Shown here piece by piece: positions 59,632-64,000 of a stretch of 64,000 nt of DNA. Source of the DNA: Straminergon stramineum. Taxonomy: Eukaryota > Streptophyta > Bryopsida > Hypnales > Calliergonaceae. A program made the position numbers and the translations under genes. Below the pieces are notes generated by a model. It searched no databases. It saw only the letters and a program-made list of their open reading frames with translations, and was not told where the DNA came from. The stretch's first letter is position 1, and every line of letters starts with the position of its first letter. The DNA lies in contig OY987265.1 in assembly GCA_963920665.1 (NCBI GenBank), positions 15,939,001 through 16,003,000 on the forward strand. The letters run 5' to 3'.

Positions 59632-60243
59632 TTAACCCCTGAATGCCCAAACTGTGTTTTTTGGCAACATAGTGATTTGGGGCAGCTCACCACGAATGGA
59701 GTTTTTCTTTATCTTCTTTGAAATTTTACACAATATGTGCCCGAGGAGTAGCTTTAAGGCCCAAGAATTTTCATAACTTTTGACTACATGGTTAAAGAGT
59801 TATTGCATGATATGTAATTTTCATTGATCTTCAATAGTCCAAAAATTTCTTAGAAAAACACTTTTTCAAGAAATAAAAATTTGAAATTGGTTTTCTAGAT
59901 TTATATGTACATGGAAAGCTTTGAATCATTCCGTTTTGATTCATGAGATGAAAGTTAAGAGGAGTTTTAGATTACAGGTAGTTTCAAATTCTCTATTCTA
60001 AAATAAACTTTGAAGTCCTTTATTTAACTCAATTCTCAATGTTTTTTGAAAAAAAGAAAATCATAGGATGTAGATTGTTTATTATAACATTACAACCATT
60101 CAAATTGGCATTTTTCAATTCTATAACAAAATTCTTCACAATTTAGTATTTTGAATCATTCTCTAATTTGTCATACTTACTTTTTTTTTCCTATATGTTG
60201 TACAATTTCAAATGATCTAAATTTTTTCAAGCATATAGCCAAC
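59632..60243 (+). mobile_element. Large TTAA-class element, second copy, cut by the hAT transposon
   Basis: TTAACCCCTGAATGCCCAAA begins a sequence that follows 17988-18620 closely (GGCAACATAGTGATTT, CATGGAAAGCTTTGAATCAT, TGTACAATTTCAAATGATCT). It stops at TAGCCAAC exactly where the hAT terminus starts. The remainder should lie beyond the other end of the hAT element, outside the window. Confidence 0.8.
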
Positions 60244-63200
60244 CAGGGTTGTCATATCGGACGGGTTAGGGTCACCGGACGTCCTGGACGGACGGGCGAA
60301 CTGGACCAGACGACCGGATGGTCCGGATTGATCGGACGGCTTCAATTTTTCAAAGTTGTGGAATTTTTTTGAATGACACGTCACCTTGGACACCTAGATC
60401 CAGGGCTCAGAAGTCATGTGAAGGCGCGGACTTCAGCGTCAGCGTCAAGGCGCGGACTCCTTCAAGCAGGGCGTGGACGGGAAATGGTGGATTTTACTTA
60501 TGTGTTCTCCAATATATATATATTTATTTTTTGAACAAATGGGAGACCCCACTACATTAAAAAGAACTAGTAACTGCAATATATTTTACATGATTGCACT
60601 CACCAATGTTTCCAACATGCCCGTCAAATACAAAAGTACAAAAAAGAAATATTAGTAGGCTGCAATGTTTGTGATAACCAAAACTGTTTATAAAATTCAT
60701 GCATTGCAAAGTACAATAACAATACAATGAATCTATACTTCCAAAATACACTCACTTTCTCATAGGTTATCTAAGACATTCCTTTGGCTTCTCGTCCATC
60801 TTTCTTCCAATTGCTACAATTCTCTTCAACTCTTAAAGACCCGAGATCTACCATCGATGCAACTCAATAACCTCAATTATTCAAACGACTCGACCTACGA
60901 ACTTCTTGGACACTTGGATCCGCTACATTAGCATCTCGAACAACAACATCATCATCCTCTGGTGCCTCATCATTCGCATCTTCGTTGCTGTCATATTCAT
61001 CTTCTGCTCCACCACTGTCTGTGGTCCAATGTCCCTCAACTTCCGAGTTTTCATTTCGAAGTTCTATTGTAGTTTGACCTTGACTACGTTTGCGCTTGAA
61101 CCTCTTATGTCGTTGTGCGTTGGGGTCTTCTGCATCAGAATTTATAGTGGGTCCACCTGGAATTGTTGGAACAACAAATGCCGGGGTTGACCCACTAGGT
61201 CCTGGTACGTATGTACTTAGGAACGGTTCTATCACCCTATTTGGATCTCTTGCCCCAATTCCAAGGAGTAGATGATTAGTAGGCCTTGATGATGATGCTT
61301 CTCCAATATGTTGACCTTCTCTTCGTCCATGGCCTCTACTTCCTCCACGGCCTTGTTGATATTGACCTAGTTCATGATGAACGGGGGGCCGAGGGGCCAT
61401 AGGTGGTCTACCACCAATAGTACCACGTGAAACGCTTTGCAGAGTCAAATCAACATTCCCCAGAGAGCCTAACCCTACTGGAGAAGGTCTTCGAATGGCA
61501 TTGGAATTTGTTATTAAAGATGGGTCTATGGAATGTGGTGTTTGTATACCTTGATCAGAAATAGTAGGATGGCCCTCAACTGCAGCGGGTACACGGGCAA
61601 GGTCTTCTGGTGGTTCTACAAATGCAAAAACATCATTAGGGTCCACATGCTCTGGATCAAAAGGCCTTCTCACATTACCAATTGGTTGGTTTCTTGCAAT
61701 AGGGCGTGCCACTCTTGCATTTCTAACGTTTCTGTCATGATGTCCTTGAATAGCTCTAATGTTTCGAGTTGATGGCCCCACTCCTATAGGCCTTGTATTA
61801 CCATCTCGATTGTGAGAAGATCCTCCACGATTTGGATTTGCATTCTTCCCCCTATTTACGTCGCCATCTTCATTTCCACCGCCATTTCCTGGAGGGAGGT
61901 TGTCATCATCGTTGTTGTTGTTATGGGAAATACCATCATCGACGTTATCGTCATTTGGATTGTTGGTCTCTAAAGAAGACGACAAAGTGGGGACTTCAAC
62001 GATCCCTTCATTTTGAGGAAGTGGAGGTGAAGGGCTGCGACGTGGATTGGGTGGAATGGGTGGCCCCCAAGGACCCCAACGACCATCAAGGAGTTCCTCC
62101 TCTCCATCGTCAGCATCTCCGTAGTAGTTCCTTGCTTCCTCGAGGTGATCAGCTCCTCGCCTCCAAAGATCTGGGTTTGCCGGATACTCTTGAGGTGCTA
62201 CGTAGGCTTCTCCATCAACCTCTTCTTCTTCCTCTACTTGCATTGCGTCAAATTCCCGATTGCGTTCATTCGTCGGGAGCGGACCAAGGGCATCTGGATC
62301 AGAATCCTCCGAGTACATATTTGCATCATACCAACGAACTGGATCGGCTCCTGGTCGCTGTCGAAGTACACGGCTATTGGTATAAATATATACCAATGAC
62401 TTTGCCTTTTCGGGGGCTAATCGATTTCGGACCTTATTGTGAACAAAGGAATACATACTCCAATTCCTTTCACAAGAGCTAGCAGAACACGTGAGGGATA
62501 AAAGACACACAACAATTTTTGAAAGAGCTCGATCTCCAACCCTGTGCCACCATTGGTGGGGAAGCATTTGTGTCACACGGATGTTGGGTGTCATAGCTGG
62601 ACTGTACGGTCCACTACCCTCCTCAAATTCTGTTAATTCCGCCAACACATCATCAAAATTCACACCCACTGAATCTGCCATCTTGCGGATGACTCTATAC
62701 AATGCACATAGGGCAGTTCCATCCACCCTGAGCGCCACATTATCCAAGAGATATGGATTCAAAAGGGCCGCAGCGTAGTGTGTATCTTCAAAAACCATGT
62801 TCCATCTTTCATTGAAAGATGCTTCCAAAATGACTGCTATGTCATCATGTAAGTTGAAAGGTGGTTCTCTTAAAGAATACACGTGCCCTCGCAAATTGTG
62901 CATTACGAGCCACACCCGACCCATGGCTGGTTCTCGTCCATCAAACACACGCAAAGCCTTCAATATGTCTTCAGTCATGTACACGTAATTCACACATCGT
63001 TGCCAGAAAGCCACATCTTGAATGGTTCTTTTGACATTACATGAAGCGGTAGCTGCCTGCGGTCCATTTTGTTCGTTCCATAGGGTATCAAAGTAATTTA
63101 GAACACATGGGTGGTTATTTAACCGCTCCAAGACTCCTCTAAGTTTCACCAGTCGCTGCAACATGAGGAAATTACAAGCGAAGCGGGTTTCGCTAGGCAC

Positions 63201-64000
63201 TACGAGTTGCAGATTCAGACTCAACTCACGGAAAACCGACATGGTTGCATGATGGTTTCGAATGTATTGCCACAATCTTTTTGCCTTGGCAATTAAATCC
63301 GAAAATTCCTGGATTTTGGCCCAATCTTCCAACATGAGATCCAGTGCATGTGCCATGTAGCCTTGCGCAAAAATGTGCGGATATGTTCGAGTGATGTCTT
63401 GCAATGCCCCAAGCATGTTTGTTGCATTATCTGTGCACACTTGTGTCACATATTTGGGATCCACCTTTTCAATGTACACTTTCATTTGGTTCACTATGTA
63501 GTGCATGGTTTTTTTTTGCGAGGTAGTATCAATTCACACCAAAAATACATCACTTGTGGGGCATGACATCATCACATTCATGAGGGGCCTCCGATTGACA
63601 TCATTCCAACCATCAGTGCATATCGACACCCCATAGTGCTTGACAGCAAATCCAACCTTCTCTTGAATCTGCTTCTCAATTTGCAACCTCCTTGGTTCAA
63701 TTAAATTAGTCCTGAAGTGATGGTAAGAAGGTGGACTATATTCAAACCTTGCCTGTGAGGTTGCCTTCACAGCCTCAATGAAGGCTGGATGCCTTGCCAC
63801 ATTAAATGGCACATTTGCTTCATAGAAAAAACTTGCCCACTTCTCATCCAACTCCTTCTTCTTTGCAATGTTGAATGCATCCGCCATGCGTTGCTGACAT
63901 AGTGATCCTAATCTTGTAGAATTCGATCCAGCAAGACTATTTGACAATTGTAGAATATCATTTCCTTCTAAAACGTTTGCCCCTTCTTCCGCTCTCCCAC
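60244..64000 (-). mobile_element. hAT transposon, partial (one end in window)
   Basis: The terminus CAGGGTTGTCATATCGGACG starts directly after TAGCCAAC of an interrupted element, and CAGGG is a common hAT end. Subterminal DNA to about 60340 is GC-rich, with repeated CGGACG / CCGGAC motifs that could be transposase-binding sites. The transposase runs on the minus strand from about 60873 past 64000. The other end and its copy of the octamer lie outside the window. Confidence 0.85.
60873..64000 (-). pseudogene. hAT-superfamily transposase (DUF659 type) with one in-frame TGA and a long C-terminal tail
   Basis: The frame is open from the window edge to 60873 except for TGA at 63534-63536. The 877-codon downstream part and the 137-codon upstream part are in the same frame, nine codons apart. 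Upstream, C-T-D-G-W holds the probable first catalytic aspartate. Counting from the ATG at 63506, V-C-T-D-N-A-T-N-M (D26) belongs to the DUF659 region. E-R-W and A-A-A-L-L-N-P-Y follow at 233-252. The dimerisation domain S-A-S-S-C-E-R-N-W-S lies at 341-350. The last ~490 residues (from about 390) form an acidic, Asn/Pro/Gly-rich, probably disordered tail that I do not know from hAT transposases. The N-terminal BED zinc finger, if present, is outside the window. The single TGA could be recent decay or an assembly error. Confidence 0.85.

Noticed and set aside
61793..62482. 229-aa plus-strand frame opposite the transposase
   Set aside because: His/Leu/Arg-rich antisense shadow of the repetitive acidic tail. 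No domain.

Overview
This window is nuclear DNA from a land plant. Three things support that: a plastid-type D-3-phosphoglycerate dehydrogenase gene with five introns, a CLE signalling-peptide gene with two introns, and a decayed L-type lectin receptor kinase. The CLE dodecapeptide (R-M-V-P-T-G-P-N-P-L-H-N) and the AT-rich, transposon-packed spacers fit a non-seed plant such as a bryophyte, but I cannot assign a species from the sequence. GC content rises visibly in the genes and in a few low-copy islands.

Only two genes look intact. The CLE precursor lies on the + strand (exons 23813-23906, 24177-24265, 25073-25312; 140 aa). The PGDH gene lies on the + strand (six exons, 38818-43318; 627 aa) and carries out the first step of the phosphorylated serine pathway in plastids. 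The lectin receptor kinase (minus strand, 48831-52204) is broken by several frameshifts, in-frame stops, an altered DFG motif and two internal insertions. A minus-strand hAT transposase (60873 to beyond the window end) is open except for one in-frame TGA.

Most of the rest is a mosaic of non-autonomous DNA transposons, several of them nested. I recognise: (1) TTAA-flanked elements with CCCTT/CCCCTAAA ends, the most abundant class, in several size families; (2) CACTA-type MITEs; (3) a GTGGGTAC-ended MITE family with five copies, one of them opened by three successive insertions at 27730-30603; (4) hAT-type MITEs and larger non-autonomous elements with about 8-bp target duplications; (5) a Stowaway-like element flanked by TA; (6) a PIF/Harbinger-like element flanked by TTA; (7) a TATGGTAGAACC-ended family. 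A degenerate plant L1-type LINE occupies roughly 10820-13110. Several short tandem arrays lie inside or beside these elements.

Region by region: 0-9 kb MITEs and one inverted ~500-bp repeat pair; 9-13.5 kb LINE relic with a Harbinger insertion; 13.5-22.3 kb MITEs and TTAA elements; 22.3-25.4 kb CLE locus; 25-38 kb nested transposons; 38.3-43.4 kb PGDH; 45-48 kb sparse MITEs; 48.8-52.2 kb lectin kinase pseudogene; 52-57 kb low-copy DNA; 57-60.2 kb elements; 60.2-64 kb hAT transposon inserted into a TTAA element.
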